Source of the DNA: Halomonas chromatireducens | Lineage (GTDB): Bacteria; Pseudomonadota; Gammaproteobacteria; Pseudomonadales; Halomonadaceae | Reading direction: 5' to 3' | DNA: 18,489 nucleotides | Assembly (NCBI RefSeq): GCF_001545155.1 | Contig: NZ_CP014226.1 | Coordinates: 3,567,327-3,585,815, forward strand | Part shown: positions 1 through 7,849 of the stretch, one piece after another | Layout of the letters: the number at the start of each line of letters is the position of its first letter | Position numbering within the stretch: the first letter of the stretch is position 1 | Notes under the pieces: model-generated | Databases searched by the model: none | Seen by the model: only the letters and a program-made list of their open reading frames with translations | Told to the model about the DNA's origin: nothing | Program-made: the position numbers and the translations under genes

Positions 1-9
1 CCCTTTTCA

Positions 10-1017
10 TCAGCTCCTGGCAATTACCAGTTGATGCAGCTCACGGGGCATTGAAAAAGTGATGGTTTCTTCGCGGCCTTCCAGTTCTTTTGGTGCGGCG
101 GCGCCGAGTGACTTCAAGCGTTCAATTACGTCTTTTACCAGCACCTCGGGCGCGCTGGCCCCGGCGGTGACACCCACGCGCTGCACGTTATCCAGCCAGC
201 TCGCATCGATCTGCTCGGCGCTGTCGATCAAGTACGCCGGTTTTCCCATGCTCTCTGATAGCTCACGCAGCCGATTGGAGTTGGAACTATTGGCACTACC
301 GACCACCAGCACCAAATCGCTCTCTGCGGCCAACTCACGCACCGCATCTTGGCGGTTCTGGGTGGCATAGCAAATATCATCCGTTCGCGGGCCGCTGATC
401 TCGGGGAATTTATTCCGCAAGACGTCAATAACCTTGGCGGTGTCGTCCATCGAGAGCGTAGTCTGGGTCACGAATGCCAGCCGGGTGGGATCCTTGACAT
501 CCAGATTGGCCGCGTCGTGTTCATTCTCGACTAGATAGATGCGGCCACCATGGGAGGTGTCGTAGCGCCCCATGGTGCCTTCCACTTCGGGGTGTCCTTC
601 GTGACCAATCAGAACACACTCCTGGCCGCGCTTGGCGTAGCGCAGCACTTCCATGTGAACCTTAGTGACCAATGGGCAGGTGGCGTCGAAGACTTTCAGC
701 CCGCGCCGTTCTGCATCTTGCTGCACAGCACGCGACACGCCATGGGCGGAGAAAATCACGATGACGTCATCCGGCACTTCGTCCAGCTCTTCGACGAACA
801 CCGCGCCACGCTCGCGCAGCGATTGGACCACAAAACGGTTGTGGACGACCTCATGGCGCACGTAAATTGGCGGGCCAAACACATCTAGCGCGCGATTGAC
901 GATATCGATTGCCCGGTTGACTCCTGCGCAAAAACCGCGCGGGTTGGCCAGTTTGATCTGCACAGGGGCTTCAGATGTCGTCTCCGGGAGCGTCTTGGAA
1001 GCTGTTTCAGAAGCCAT
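10..1017 (-). CDS. ispH: 4-hydroxy-3-methylbut-2-enyl diphosphate reductase (IspH/LytB)
   Basis: IspH is the last enzyme of the MEP isoprenoid pathway. It reduces HMBPP to IPP and DMAPP using a [4Fe-4S] cluster in the cytosol. The protein is 335 residues, the usual length. The three cluster cysteines are visible: Cys30 in [12 protein letters not shown], Cys114 in [11 protein letters not shown] and Cys216 in [11 protein letters not shown]. The signatures [17 protein letters not shown] and [13 protein letters not shown] are also present. I chose the ATG at 1017 because AAGGGGTG lies just upstream; an in-frame ATG 24 bases earlier has no such site. In many gammaproteobacteria ispH follows fkpB. 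Here only a possible fkpB remnant lies upstream, so ispH may use its own promoter. The product supplies isoprenoid units that the prenyl synthase at 1694 could draw on, but that gene is on the other strand and not co-transcribed. Confidence 0.97.
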   Translation of the reverse strand: MASETASKTLPETTSEAPVQIKLANPRGFCAGVNRAIDIVNRALDVFGPPIYVRHEVVHNRFVVQSLRERGAVFVEELDEVPDDVIVIFSAHGVSRAVQQDAERRGLKVFDATCPLVTKVHMEVLRYAKRGQECVLIGHEGHPEVEGTMGRYDTSHGGRIYLVENEHDAANLDVKDPTRLAFVTQTTLSMDDTAKVIDVLRNKFPEISGPRTDDICYATQNRQDAVRELAAESDLVLVVGSANSSNSNRLRELSESMGKPAYLIDSAEQIDASWLDNVQRVGVTAGASAPEVLVKDVIERLKSLGAAAPKELEGREETITFSMPRELHQLVIARS

Positions 1018-1077
1018 GCTCACCCCTTGATGCCACTGCATCGCAAAAAAATGGAGAGTGCCGTTAATAATAAACAG

Positions 1078-1176
1078 CGCGTTTAATGGGGTCAGCCCCA
1101 GCTCAACGACGGAATTGTCGATCTCAAAAATCAGGTTACCCCCCGCCAGCGTCTGGTTAAAGGCCTTCCCGATTGA
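1078..1176 (-). pseudogene. fkpB: possible 3' remnant of fkpB (FKBP-type peptidyl-prolyl isomerase)
   Basis: The minus-strand frame just upstream of ispH reads [15 protein letters not shown], followed by DNSVVELG. From memory, SlpA/FkpB proteins end in a segment of the type DFNHPLAGxxLxFEIxV, which matches well. In gammaproteobacteria fkpB is normally directly upstream of ispH, so the position also fits. The reading frame is closed by an in-frame TAG about ten codons before this segment. I found no FKBP N-terminal or middle domain further upstream in any minus-strand frame. The remnant frame runs without a stop into the ispH frame. I infer a decayed gene with only its last 30 or so codons left. 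The match is short and could be coincidence. Confidence 0.4.
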
Positions 1177-1693
1177 ATCGTCGACACACTACCAGCGCCA
1201 CAACCGCGCCGCTATCCGCTCTGGCCTTCCCCATCAATCCAATCACAAACAGGGAAAGCCTGTCGATGGTCGATGAGCCCGCCTACGCTTATGCACAGCA
1301 TTTTTCCGGAAAAGCCGTAGATAGAAATGCAAGAGAACTGATGATCATCAGGTGGCTTGATCACGCCTCAGTGGCCAGCGCCTGCCCCGAACCAGCAGAA
1401 AGGGCCGGTCTGGCACCCTGATGAAAAAGCTGGGGTAACATGAACGGGGCCGTTGCAGGTCGCTGGGCGGACCGGTACGCTTTCATTCCGACGGCCTCCT
1501 TCAGTGTATTACTGGTTAACGCCTGTTGATGCGGCCAATTGATTAGAATAGCCCAGCTGCATGTTCGTGGAAAAATGTGCCTTTTTTAGCGCTCATCGCT
1601 TTTTTCACGCCAATCCCGAGATATCGGAGACATTCAACATGATCTGGCTCGAGCGGGAAATACCCTGTTCCCGACATCGGAGATGAGACTGCT
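1177..1693. other. intergenic stretch without a convincing gene
   Basis: About 0.5 kb between the fkpB-like remnant and the prenyl synthase gene. A 51-codon ORF (ATG at 1266, stop ending at 1421) follows a purine-rich AGGGAAAG. It has no recognisable domain, and I do not call it a gene. The interval must hold the promoter for the 1694 gene. A TAGAAT hexamer near 1544 is a possible -10, but no good -35 accompanies it. This could be scar sequence from loss of the gene that once preceded ispH. Confidence 0.4.
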
Positions 1694-2752
1694 ATGAGGC
1701 CTGCCTCGCTCGCCCTACAGAACCGGCTGCTGCCCGGTGTCTCCCGGACGTTTGCTCTGACCATTCCACAGTTACCGATGCCCCTGCGCCCGGCGATCAC
1801 CAATGCCTATCTCCTGTGTCGTATTGCCGACACGGTGGAAGATAGCACCGCCATGGCGCCCGACGAAAAAGACGCTCATTACCAGCGCCTGCTGGAAGGG
1901 CTGAGTGACCCCATCGCCGCTCGGAAGTTCTCCGAGGCGCTGCTCGATACCAGACTGGTACAAGACCCCCTGGAACGGGAACTCATCGTTCAGACACCCG
2001 GCGTGCTGCTCGCCTTCGGAGAATTGCCGGTCGATCAGCAGAGGGCATTGCGCGATTGCTTAACCACCATGTGCAACGGCATGGCGAATTTCGAACGTCT
2101 CAAGAACCCCTATGGGCTCGAAGACAGTGACAGCCTGCGCGATTACTGCTACGTGGCTGCTGGATGCGTTGGCGAAATGCTGACTCGCCTGTTCGCCGAC
2201 ATCAATCCGAAAATCCACGCCCAGCGCGAAGAGCTTCGGCGCCTGTCGTTGGCCTTCGGCCAGGGACTGCAGTTGACCAACATTCTGAAAGACGTCTGGG
2301 ATGATCGTCAGCGCAATATTTGCTGGCTCCCGCGTGACGTCTTCGAGGCGCGTGGCATTGACCTGAGGCGGACACATGACTGGCAGGATCATCCCGGCTA
2401 TCGCGACGGGATCCGCTTTCTGGTGGCCGTTGCGCATCATCATCTGCGCCAGGCGCAAGAGTACACGCTGCGCATTCCCGCCTCTGAGGTCGGCATTCGC
2501 CGCTTCTGCAGCTGGTCGATCGGCATGGCGCTCTCGACGCTGCGCAACATTGCCGACAACCCAGGTTTCACTGCCGGCGAGCAGGTCAAGATATCGCGGC
2601 GACGCCTGCGCATGATCGTGGCCACGAATAACCTCACGGTCGTCAACGATATGCTGCTGCGAGGTGTCTTTCGGCTGAGCTGCTACCGACTGCCCAGCGT
2701 TCAGGAACAGGAACTCGGCCGCCTGCAGGCGGGCCATGACGGAAATGCATGA
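1694..2752 (+). CDS. squalene/phytoene synthase family prenyltransferase
   Basis: A 352-residue class-I trans-prenyl synthase that would join two prenyl diphosphates head-to-head (family knowledge). Two aspartate-rich motifs for Mg-diphosphate binding are visible: DTVED at residues 46-50 and DVWDD at 200-204. Family segments are SRTFALTIPQLP near the N-terminus, YCYVAAGCVGEMLTRLF around 151-167, and FGQGLQLTNILKDVWDD. The YC-x-VAG-VG segment is closer to squalene synthases than to CrtB, so farnesyl-PP to squalene is the more likely reaction, but substrate cannot be settled from sequence. GGAG about 11 bases upstream of the ATG supports the start. The P450-CNB gene lies 90 bases downstream on the same strand with no clear terminator between, suggesting co-transcription. 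No cyclase or desaturase is present in the window, so the final product is unknown. Confidence 0.85.
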   Translation: MRPASLALQNRLLPGVSRTFALTIPQLPMPLRPAITNAYLLCRIADTVEDSTAMAPDEKDAHYQRLLEGLSDPIAARKFSEALLDTRLVQDPLERELIVQTPGVLLAFGELPVDQQRALRDCLTTMCNGMANFERLKNPYGLEDSDSLRDYCYVAAGCVGEMLTRLFADINPKIHAQREELRRLSLAFGQGLQLTNILKDVWDDRQRNICWLPRDVFEARGIDLRRTHDWQDHPGYRDGIRFLVAVAHHHLRQAQEYTLRIPASEVGIRRFCSWSIGMALSTLRNIADNPGFTAGEQVKISRRRLRMIVATNNLTVVNDMLLRGVFRLSCYRLPSVQEQELGRLQAGHDGNA

Positions 2753-2842
2753 AGATGCGCCCCACGCTTTTCTTATTCTGGCGCAACGCCACCCGCATGC
2801 GGCATATAGCCGGACAAGCACCCAATAACAGGAATCCGCTTG

Positions 2843-5014
2843 ATGACTGATTCGAAGCCCACCGAGTCTACGCCCCCACCCAGCCTGCCTGGCTTACCCC
2901 TGCTCGGCAACACGATCGAGTTGCTGACCAAAGACGCCAATCGGTTTTTCAGTGAGGCCTACGAGAAGCTCGGCCCGGTGTTTCAGGTCAACTACCTGTT
3001 TCGCAATTACACCATCATGGCGGGGCCGGAATCGCTGAACCATCTGCTGGAATTCCGCGAACAGGGCATGAGCCGAGAGGCGTTTTTCGGTCCGGTGGAC
3101 AAACAGATCGGGGGGGTCGTGCTGCTGACGCAGCCCGTTGGGGCGTATCAGAATCTACGCAATCAGGCACGTCTCGCGTTTTCCCGTCAGCTGGCCGCAG
3201 AGTTTATTCCCGATCTCGTCGGCTGCGTGGATGAGGGCCTGGATCGGCATCCGCCGGGCAGCACCGTGTCGGTGATGGATCTATGCACACGCGTAAGCTT
3301 CGATCAATACAGCCGGTTACTGTGTGGTGAGAGCCTGGACGCCTACTTCGATACCGCCAACCGCTACGCGGTGTGGGTAATGAACATAGGCGTCAAGAAG
3401 GTGCCGGAGTTCAGCGTCCATCTGCCGGCCTACAAGAAGCTGCGCCGGGACGTCATGAAGATGGCGGATGAAGTACTCACGCGTTATGAAAATCGCCCGG
3501 CAGACCATGGCATGCCGTACACGATCCTGGATGCCCTCGTCAGCGCCACAGACGATGACGGAAACCCGTTGCCGCGCAAGGATCTGGTGGCAACGTTGCA
3601 GTACGGCATTATCGGTACCGTGGTGTATATGAACCGCACCGTCGCCTTCCTTCTGCACGACCTGCTATCGAACCCCGAACACTACGAACGCGTGCGCGAA
3701 GAAGTCGACGGCGCCTATGCCAACGGGCTGCCCGACAGCCTCGATCTGCGCGGCATGAGCACGCTGAATGCGGCGCTCAAGGAGTCGATGCGGCTACACC
3801 CGGTGTCGCTTGGCATGCCATTCATGGTCGATGAGCCCTTCGAGTTCAACGGCCACACGGTTCCCAAGGGGCAATTCTGCGTCTATAGCGGGGTCCCTAA
3901 CCACTTTAGTGCCGACTTTTATCCGGAACCACACCGATTCGATCCAGACCGGTGCCGCGCACCACGCAATGAACACAAACAGCGCCGGGCATACGCGCCT
4001 TACGGATATGGCAAACGCGTCTGCCCCGCAGGGGGGCTGGTGGAGACGTGTACCCTGGTTTCGATCAGCCGGATCATTCACCGACGCACCTTCGAGCGCG
4101 TACCGGCCAATGATCCGCTGCGCACCGTCCTCGCTCCGCTGCCAGCACCGGATCGCAAGTTCCGTATCCGTTTTAATGAAGAGCGCAGCAAGCATGCCGC
4201 GGGAAAGACGGATCACACGCAACTCGCCGTCAACGCACTCGATGAGCTTTTCGAGAGTGGCCGCCTGGCGAAGCCCGCCATGCGCGAGCGGCTGGACCAT
4301 GTGACCGCCCGCCGCCATGAGCCGGGTGATTACATCCTGCGCAAGGGAGAGCGGGCCGAGACATTCCATGTTCTGATTGAAGGCACCGTCGAGGTGACGT
4401 CGGGGTCGGATGAACATCTGGCCACCCTGGAGCCAGGCAGCTACTTTGGCGAAATCGGCCTGCTCGGAGAGGGTCGCAGAACCGCCAACTGTCTGTCGAC
4501 TACCCGCACACTGGTGCTGGAGATGACGCGGGAAGATTTCCTGGCCATCGTGCTAAAGGATGACCTGGTGCCCGGTGAAATCGCGGCTGCGCTGCGCCAG
4601 CGCTACCTGACCACCCGTATGCACAAAGCCCTGCCTGCACTCACCTCAGAGCAGCTGAGAACGCTGGCCGGGACCGGCTCGCTGAAACGCTTCGAGGCCG
4701 ACGACACCATCATTCGCCAGGGGGATGAGGCCGACTGGTTTTACATTCTTCTCACCGGGAAAGTTGCAGTACTGATCGAGGATGCAAATGGGACACAGCA
4801 AGTGGCGACGCTTGAAGCAGGCGACCACTTTGGTGAAATCGGCATTATCGAATCAAGAGCACGAACGGCAACGGTACAGGTTACGCCGGATGGCCCCGTA
4901 GAGACCCTCGCTATCCAGCGCGATGCCCTGTTGGAGCTCGTCGAACACGATCCGCAGGCTCGCAAGGATATTGCATCAGTCATCATGGACCGAATCCGCA
5001 CAGGGGCGCCGTAA
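2843..5014 (+). CDS. cytochrome P450 fused to two cyclic nucleotide-binding domains
   Basis: A 723-residue protein; ordinary P450s are about 400-500. Residues 1-460 are a P450 with a proline-rich entry (LPGLPLLGNTIEL), the K-helix E314-S-M-R317, and the heme-thiolate loop YGYGKRVCPAG with Cys394 as presumed iron ligand. The I-helix region (about 255-266, GIIGTVVYMNRT) lacks the usual acid-Thr oxygen-activation pair. Two CNB domains follow, at roughly 480-590 and 605-715. Their phosphate-binding cassettes are FGEIGLLGEGRRTA (from F535) and FGEIGIIESRARTA (from F663); both keep the Glu and Arg that contact cyclic nucleotide in CAP/PKA-type domains. No DNA-binding domain or membrane anchor is seen. 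ATG 2843 is preferred over an upstream TTG because AGGA lies 9 bases before it. The neighbouring prenyl synthase suggests a terpenoid substrate (inference). Confidence 0.9.
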   Translation: MTDSKPTESTPPPSLPGLPLLGNTIELLTKDANRFFSEAYEKLGPVFQVNYLFRNYTIMAGPESLNHLLEFREQGMSREAFFGPVDKQIGGVVLLTQPVGAYQNLRNQARLAFSRQLAAEFIPDLVGCVDEGLDRHPPGSTVSVMDLCTRVSFDQYSRLLCGESLDAYFDTANRYAVWVMNIGVKKVPEFSVHLPAYKKLRRDVMKMADEVLTRYENRPADHGMPYTILDALVSATDDDGNPLPRKDLVATLQYGIIGTVVYMNRTVAFLLHDLLSNPEHYERVREEVDGAYANGLPDSLDLRGMSTLNAALKESMRLHPVSLGMPFMVDEPFEFNGHTVPKGQFCVYSGVPNHFSADFYPEPHRFDPDRCRAPRNEHKQRRAYAPYGYGKRVCPAGGLVETCTLVSISRIIHRRTFERVPANDPLRTVLAPLPAPDRKFRIRFNEERSKHAAGKTDHTQLAVNALDELFESGRLAKPAMRERLDHVTARRHEPGDYILRKGERAETFHVLIEGTVEVTSGSDEHLATLEPGSYFGEIGLLGEGRRTANCLSTTRTLVLEMTREDFLAIVLKDDLVPGEIAAALRQRYLTTRMHKALPALTSEQLRTLAGTGSLKRFEADDTIIRQGDEADWFYILLTGKVAVLIEDANGTQQVATLEAGDHFGEIGIIESRARTATVQVTPDGPVETLAIQRDALLELVEHDPQARKDIASVIMDRIRTGAP

Positions 5015-5183
5015 CGCTTCGCTAGCCCGATGGATGGTCCGTATACCATTGGGCAGCTCTCTCTTTAGGAAGCAACGAAGGATGACAGAGTCTGTTTGGC
5101 CCAAGGTCGTCTTTGCCGGCACCCCCATGCCCACTAGACTGATGAGTAATAATCTATAAAAGACCCTATATGAGGAGTGACCG

Positions 5184-5555
5184 ATGGCCAAGGTTCTGGT
5201 GGTAGACGATGAGCCCAACATCGTTCTGTCGATCGAGTTCCTGATGCAGCAGGCCGGCTTCGACGTGGTTACCGCCGAGGATGGTGAAAGCGCTCTCAAA
5301 AGCGTTACCGATTCGCCACCGGATCTCATCCTGCTCGATATCAGCCTGCCTGGCATCAGTGGTTTCGACGTCCTGGAACAGCTGCGCAACGATCCACAAC
5401 ATGCCAGGCTGCCAATCATCATGCTCACGGCCCATGGTCGCGAGGTAGAGAAAGAGAAGGGATTGGCCCTGGGGGCCGATGATTACGTGACCAAACCCTT
5501 CTCTACCCAGGCGCTGGTCGAGAAGGTAAAGACCCTGCTGGCCGAGGATGCCTGA
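5184..5555 (+). CDS. stand-alone CheY-like response-regulator receiver
   Basis: A 123-residue single receiver domain with no output domain. The acidic pocket is Asp8-Asp9, the phosphoacceptor Asp52 (LILLDISLP), the switch Thr82 (IIMLTAHG), and the conserved Lys104 in DDYVTKPFS. All catalytic positions are intact, so it should accept phosphate from a histidine kinase; none is in this window. The start is supported by GAGGAG 7 bases before the ATG. A TATAAA hexamer at about 5154-5159 is a possible -10 of its own promoter, although I found no good -35. It lies 170 bases after the P450-CNB gene and may or may not be functionally linked to it. The gene for a small membrane peptide overlaps its stop codon. 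Confidence 0.93.
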   Translation: MAKVLVVDDEPNIVLSIEFLMQQAGFDVVTAEDGESALKSVTDSPPDLILLDISLPGISGFDVLEQLRNDPQHARLPIIMLTAHGREVEKEKGLALGADDYVTKPFSTQALVEKVKTLLAEDA

Positions 5556-5725
5556 TGATGCGTGGCAAGCTCCCCAGGCGCCAGCGCCTGATCGGGCTAT
5601 GGCTGCTGCTCAGCGGAATCAGCCTCTTTGGTGGAGCCATCTTCGCCGCCTGGCTGGATAGCCTGTTTCAGCCTCAAGGACTGGCCCGGCTGGTACTCTG
5701 GCTGGGCTGCTTCTTTATGATGTAG
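5555..5725 (+). CDS. small membrane peptide (56 residues), unknown function
   Basis: The ATG shares its A with the TGA stop of the receiver gene (stop 5553-5555), the classic TGATG arrangement of translational coupling. The peptide has a basic N-terminus ([11 protein letters not shown]), a hydrophobic helix at about residues 12-33, a short loop, and a second hydrophobic stretch at about 43-56 ending in FFMM. It therefore probably spans the inner membrane twice, or ends inside the second helix. It shares the GC-rich composition of the receiver gene. I do not recognise a family. The IS30 element begins about 60 bases downstream, so the original operon may have continued and been interrupted. 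Confidence 0.6.
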   Translation: MMRGKLPRRQRLIGLWLLLSGISLFGGAIFAAWLDSLFQPQGLARLVLWLGCFFMM

Positions 5726-5783
5726 GCTTGTGATGAAGCTAGGAAATGGTGCTCTCTCAATAAATAATTTCGCCCCCTATGGG

Positions 5784-5811
5784 GGGCGGTCTCCAGTTCC
5801 AAGCGCAACAC
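5784..5811. repeat. left terminal inverted repeat of IS30 copy A
   Basis: It starts GGGCGGTCTCCAG and ends GCAACAC, and pairs with 6855-6882. A 33-base relative of this end occurs at 9443-9475 in opposite orientation. Confidence 0.8.
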
Positions 5812-6829
5812 TATTGAAGGGTGCTCGGGCCGGCAACGGATTTCTTGAGCACCTCGGCATAAGCTTCCAACGGCGTTCGCCAGTCCAAAGTCTTACGAGG
5901 CCGGGTATTCAATGAGTCGGCGATAGCATCTAGTTCTGCCTGACTGTAGACAGAGAGGTCCGTCCCCTTCGGCAGGTACTGTCGCAACAGCCCGTTGGTG
6001 TTCTCATTCGATCCCCGCTGCCATGGGCTATGCGAGTTAGTGAAGTAGATGGCCGTACCGCTCTTCTGAGTGATTTCGGCGTGTTTCACCATCTCGCGGC
6101 CTTGGTCATAGGTAATGCTGAGCCGCAGTGCCCGCGGCAACTCGTTCAGCTTATCGCTGAACCCCACAGCCGCCGCTGTCGCCGTGGTGCCATCCAGTTT
6201 GGCCAGGATGACTAAGCGCGTGGTGCGTTCAACCAGCGTGCCGACGGCAGAACGGTTGTTGGCGCCCATGATCAGGTCACCCTCCCAGTGGCCCGGCATC
6301 AGGCGATCCTCGATCTCGGGCGGCCGCAGGTGAATGCTGATCAGATCCGGAATCTGGTTGCGTCGATCCTGGCCGCGACTGCGTGGCCGTCGTTTGCCCT
6401 TGCCTTGACGCAAGCAGGCTATCAGCTCCTTCTTAAGCGTCCCGCGCGGCATGAGGTAGATCGCGTTGTAGATGGTCTCATGCGAGACCTGTCGGCCAGT
6501 GTCGTGAGGAAACATGAGCTTCAGTGTGCTGGCGATTTGCTTCGGTGACCAGTACTGACGCAGCAGATGGGTCACTAGCTCGAACAGCTCACCCTCGGGA
6601 TGCAGTTTCGGGCGCTGACGTGGCCGATGGCGCGTCAATCGGTCTCGATGGCCTGCCAGGCCGGCATTGTAGCCCTTGACGGGATCAACCGTGTGGCGAG
6701 CGAGTTCGTGCGACACGGTACTCGATGCACGGCCCAGGTGTGGGCGATGTCGCGGATCGAGTGCGTGGCTCGCATGATCATGAGGGCGGCTCGCTCTTCT
6801 AAGTTGAGGTGGTGATAACAATGGGTCAT
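5811..6829 (-). pseudogene. IS30-family transposase, frameshifted
   Basis: The N-terminus (ATG at 6829, MTHCYHHLNLEERAALMIMRATHSIRDIA) carries the family's helix-turn-helix start. It lies in a different frame from the rest, which begins HLGRASSTVSHELARH and continues to the stop. The two parts join if one base is added at about 6740-6746 (the expected reading is DIARHLGRASSTVS). The catalytic DDE domain is otherwise complete, with GHWEGDLIMGANNRS, ITYDQGREM and SNENTNGLLRQYLPKGTDL. A conventional ORF call would start at 6884 with an unrelated leader in place of the first helix-turn-helix. IS30 transposases are normally made from one frame, so I read this as an inactivating 1-base deletion, not programmed frameshifting, although I cannot exclude the latter. 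Confidence 0.85.
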
Positions 6830-6854
6830 GGCAACACGATACCTGAGGGTTCAC

Positions 6855-6882
6855 GTGTTGCACTTGGTCATTGAGACCGCCC
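6855..6882. repeat. right terminal inverted repeat of IS30 copy A
   Basis: It reads GTGTTGCACTTGG inward and GAGACCGCCC at the outer edge. It lies on the transposase 5' side. Confidence 0.8.
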
Positions 6883-6885
6883 ATC

Positions 6886-6915
6886 TTGATTTACGATCCC
6901 ATTGTAGCCTATGAA
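6886..6915 (+). promoter_or_regulatory. candidate sigma-70 promoter for the nucleotidyltransferase/HIT pair
   Basis: TTGATT (6886-6891) and TATGAA (6910-6915) are separated by 18 bases. The site lies immediately outside the IS30 copy A end and upstream of the gene at 7005. A separate TATAAT at 6941-6946 is an alternative -10 without a good -35. Assignment is by eye only. Confidence 0.35.
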
Positions 6916-7004
6916 TGTGTCGGACTAGTGACTTGATTTTTATAATTTTAATACATGGCCGTGACTTGCAGCGAATTCGTGCAATCTAAAATAGAGAGGG
7001 AGTG

Positions 7005-7418
7005 ATGAAAGTAATAGGGTACACGACAGGCGTTTATGACCTTTTCCACATTGGCCACTTGAACCTTCTGAAGCGAGCCAAGCTTGAGTGTGACTACTTG
7101 ATTGTTGGTGTAACCACTGATGAGCTGTCTGAGTTTAGAAAGGGCAAGCGACCAATCATTCCCTTTACAGAGCGGATGGAAATCGTAGAGCACATAGAAT
7201 TTGTCGATGAAGTTGTTCCTCAAACAAACATGGACAAGTTTGAAGCCTGGAACAACTGGAAGTTTGACAAGATGTTTGTAGGCAATGATTGGCAGGGCAC
7301 TGAGAAGTGGAATGAGTTGGAGCGTCAGTTTGCTGAAGTCGGCGTAGAGATCGTCTATTTTCCATACACGACTCATACTTCCAGCACCAAGTTGAGGGAG
7401 ATACTGGAGAAGCTATGA
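7005..7418 (+). CDS. cytidylyltransferase family protein, glycerol-3-phosphate cytidylyltransferase (TagD)-like
   Basis: A 137-residue nucleotidyltransferase. In this family the enzyme joins CTP and a phosphorylated alcohol such as glycerol-3-phosphate, giving CDP-glycerol for polymer synthesis. The nucleotide-binding HxGH motif is H15-I-G-H18 within GVYDLFHIGHLNLLKRAK. RPIIPFTERMEIVEHIEFVDEVV and a C-terminal HTSSTKLRE (in place of the RTEGISTT of TagD) also fit. The length equals TagD. GAGAGGGA upstream selects the ATG at 7005 over a GTG three bases earlier. The gene is visibly AT-richer than the ispH, P450 or acyltransferase genes, indicating foreign origin. The stop overlaps the next gene's start by 4 bases (ATGA). 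The substrate is inferred; ethanolamine-phosphate or other sugar-phosphate substrates remain possible. Confidence 0.85.
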   Translation: MKVIGYTTGVYDLFHIGHLNLLKRAKLECDYLIVGVTTDELSEFRKGKRPIIPFTERMEIVEHIEFVDEVVPQTNMDKFEAWNNWKFDKMFVGNDWQGTEKWNELERQFAEVGVEIVYFPYTTHTSSTKLREILEKL

Positions 7419-7849
7419 CACAGGAAAACATGCTCACAGCATTCCGTGAAACGTTTCAGCTAGATGGGCTAACTATTCTTCAAAATGAACATTGGGTGCT
7501 GTCGGTCCGCCCTGAGCAGCTGACCTTGGGCTCAATGGTGTTGAGTTCTGCCAAGGGAAAAACTGAGCTGAGCCAACTGACAGCGGAAGAGGGAGCTGAA
7601 CTGGCCCAGATGCTGGGTAAAGCGGAAACGCTAGCAAAGAAAAAATTTGGTGCGATACGTATCAATGCAGTTTGCTTGATGATGAAAGACCCGATTGTTC
7701 ACTTTCACATATTTCCACGTTACGATAGAAATGTGGAAGTCGATGGGATCATATGGCGTGATGAAGACTATCCAAGCCCCCCTGTTATTAGGAAAATTGA
7801 TACTGATATAGAACTGCTTGATTATCTGATGAGCAAACTCAGGTTATAA
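7415..7849 (+). CDS. HIT-family nucleotide hydrolase/transferase
   Basis: A 144-residue histidine-triad protein. HIT proteins cleave or transfer nucleoside monophosphates through a covalent nucleotidyl-histidine. The signature is VHFHIFPRY: His96 and His98 align with the catalytic and following His of the HxHxHxxPR motif, but the first His is replaced by Ile94. The start overlaps the preceding stop (ATGA), with GGAG 6 bases upstream, so translation is coupled. Coupling to a CTP-using nucleotidyltransferase suggests it hydrolyses or recycles a CDP-linked intermediate (inference). A HIT/kinase of unrelated nucleotide metabolism is the alternative. No terminator is seen after it; IS debris follows. 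Confidence 0.85.
   Translation: MTQENMLTAFRETFQLDGLTILQNEHWVLSVRPEQLTLGSMVLSSAKGKTELSQLTAEEGAELAQMLGKAETLAKKKFGAIRINAVCLMMKDPIVHFHIFPRYDRNVEVDGIIWRDEDYPSPPVIRKIDTDIELLDYLMSKLRL

Larger units (their letters stand above)
5784..6882 (-). mobile_element. IS30-family insertion sequence (copy A, frameshifted)
   Basis: The element is about 1.1 kb, bounded by imperfect inverted repeats at 5784-5811 and 6855-6882. They share GGGCGGTCTC at the outer end and GCAACAC at the inner end, with 23 of 28 positions matching by eye. The transposase is read on the minus strand and its stop codon abuts the left repeat. Left flank AT-GGG and right flank AT would allow a 2-bp AT target duplication, but the exact edge is uncertain because the left end begins in a G-run. 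The insertion separates the receiver/membrane-peptide genes from the AT-richer nucleotidyltransferase genes. Confidence 0.85.

Noticed and set aside
2060..2821. A 253-codon minus-strand ORF
   Set aside because: It lies antisense to the prenyl synthase, with no ribosome-binding site or family motif.
3794..4417. A 207-codon minus-strand ORF
   Set aside because: Antisense shadow of the P450-CNB gene; no recognisable domain.
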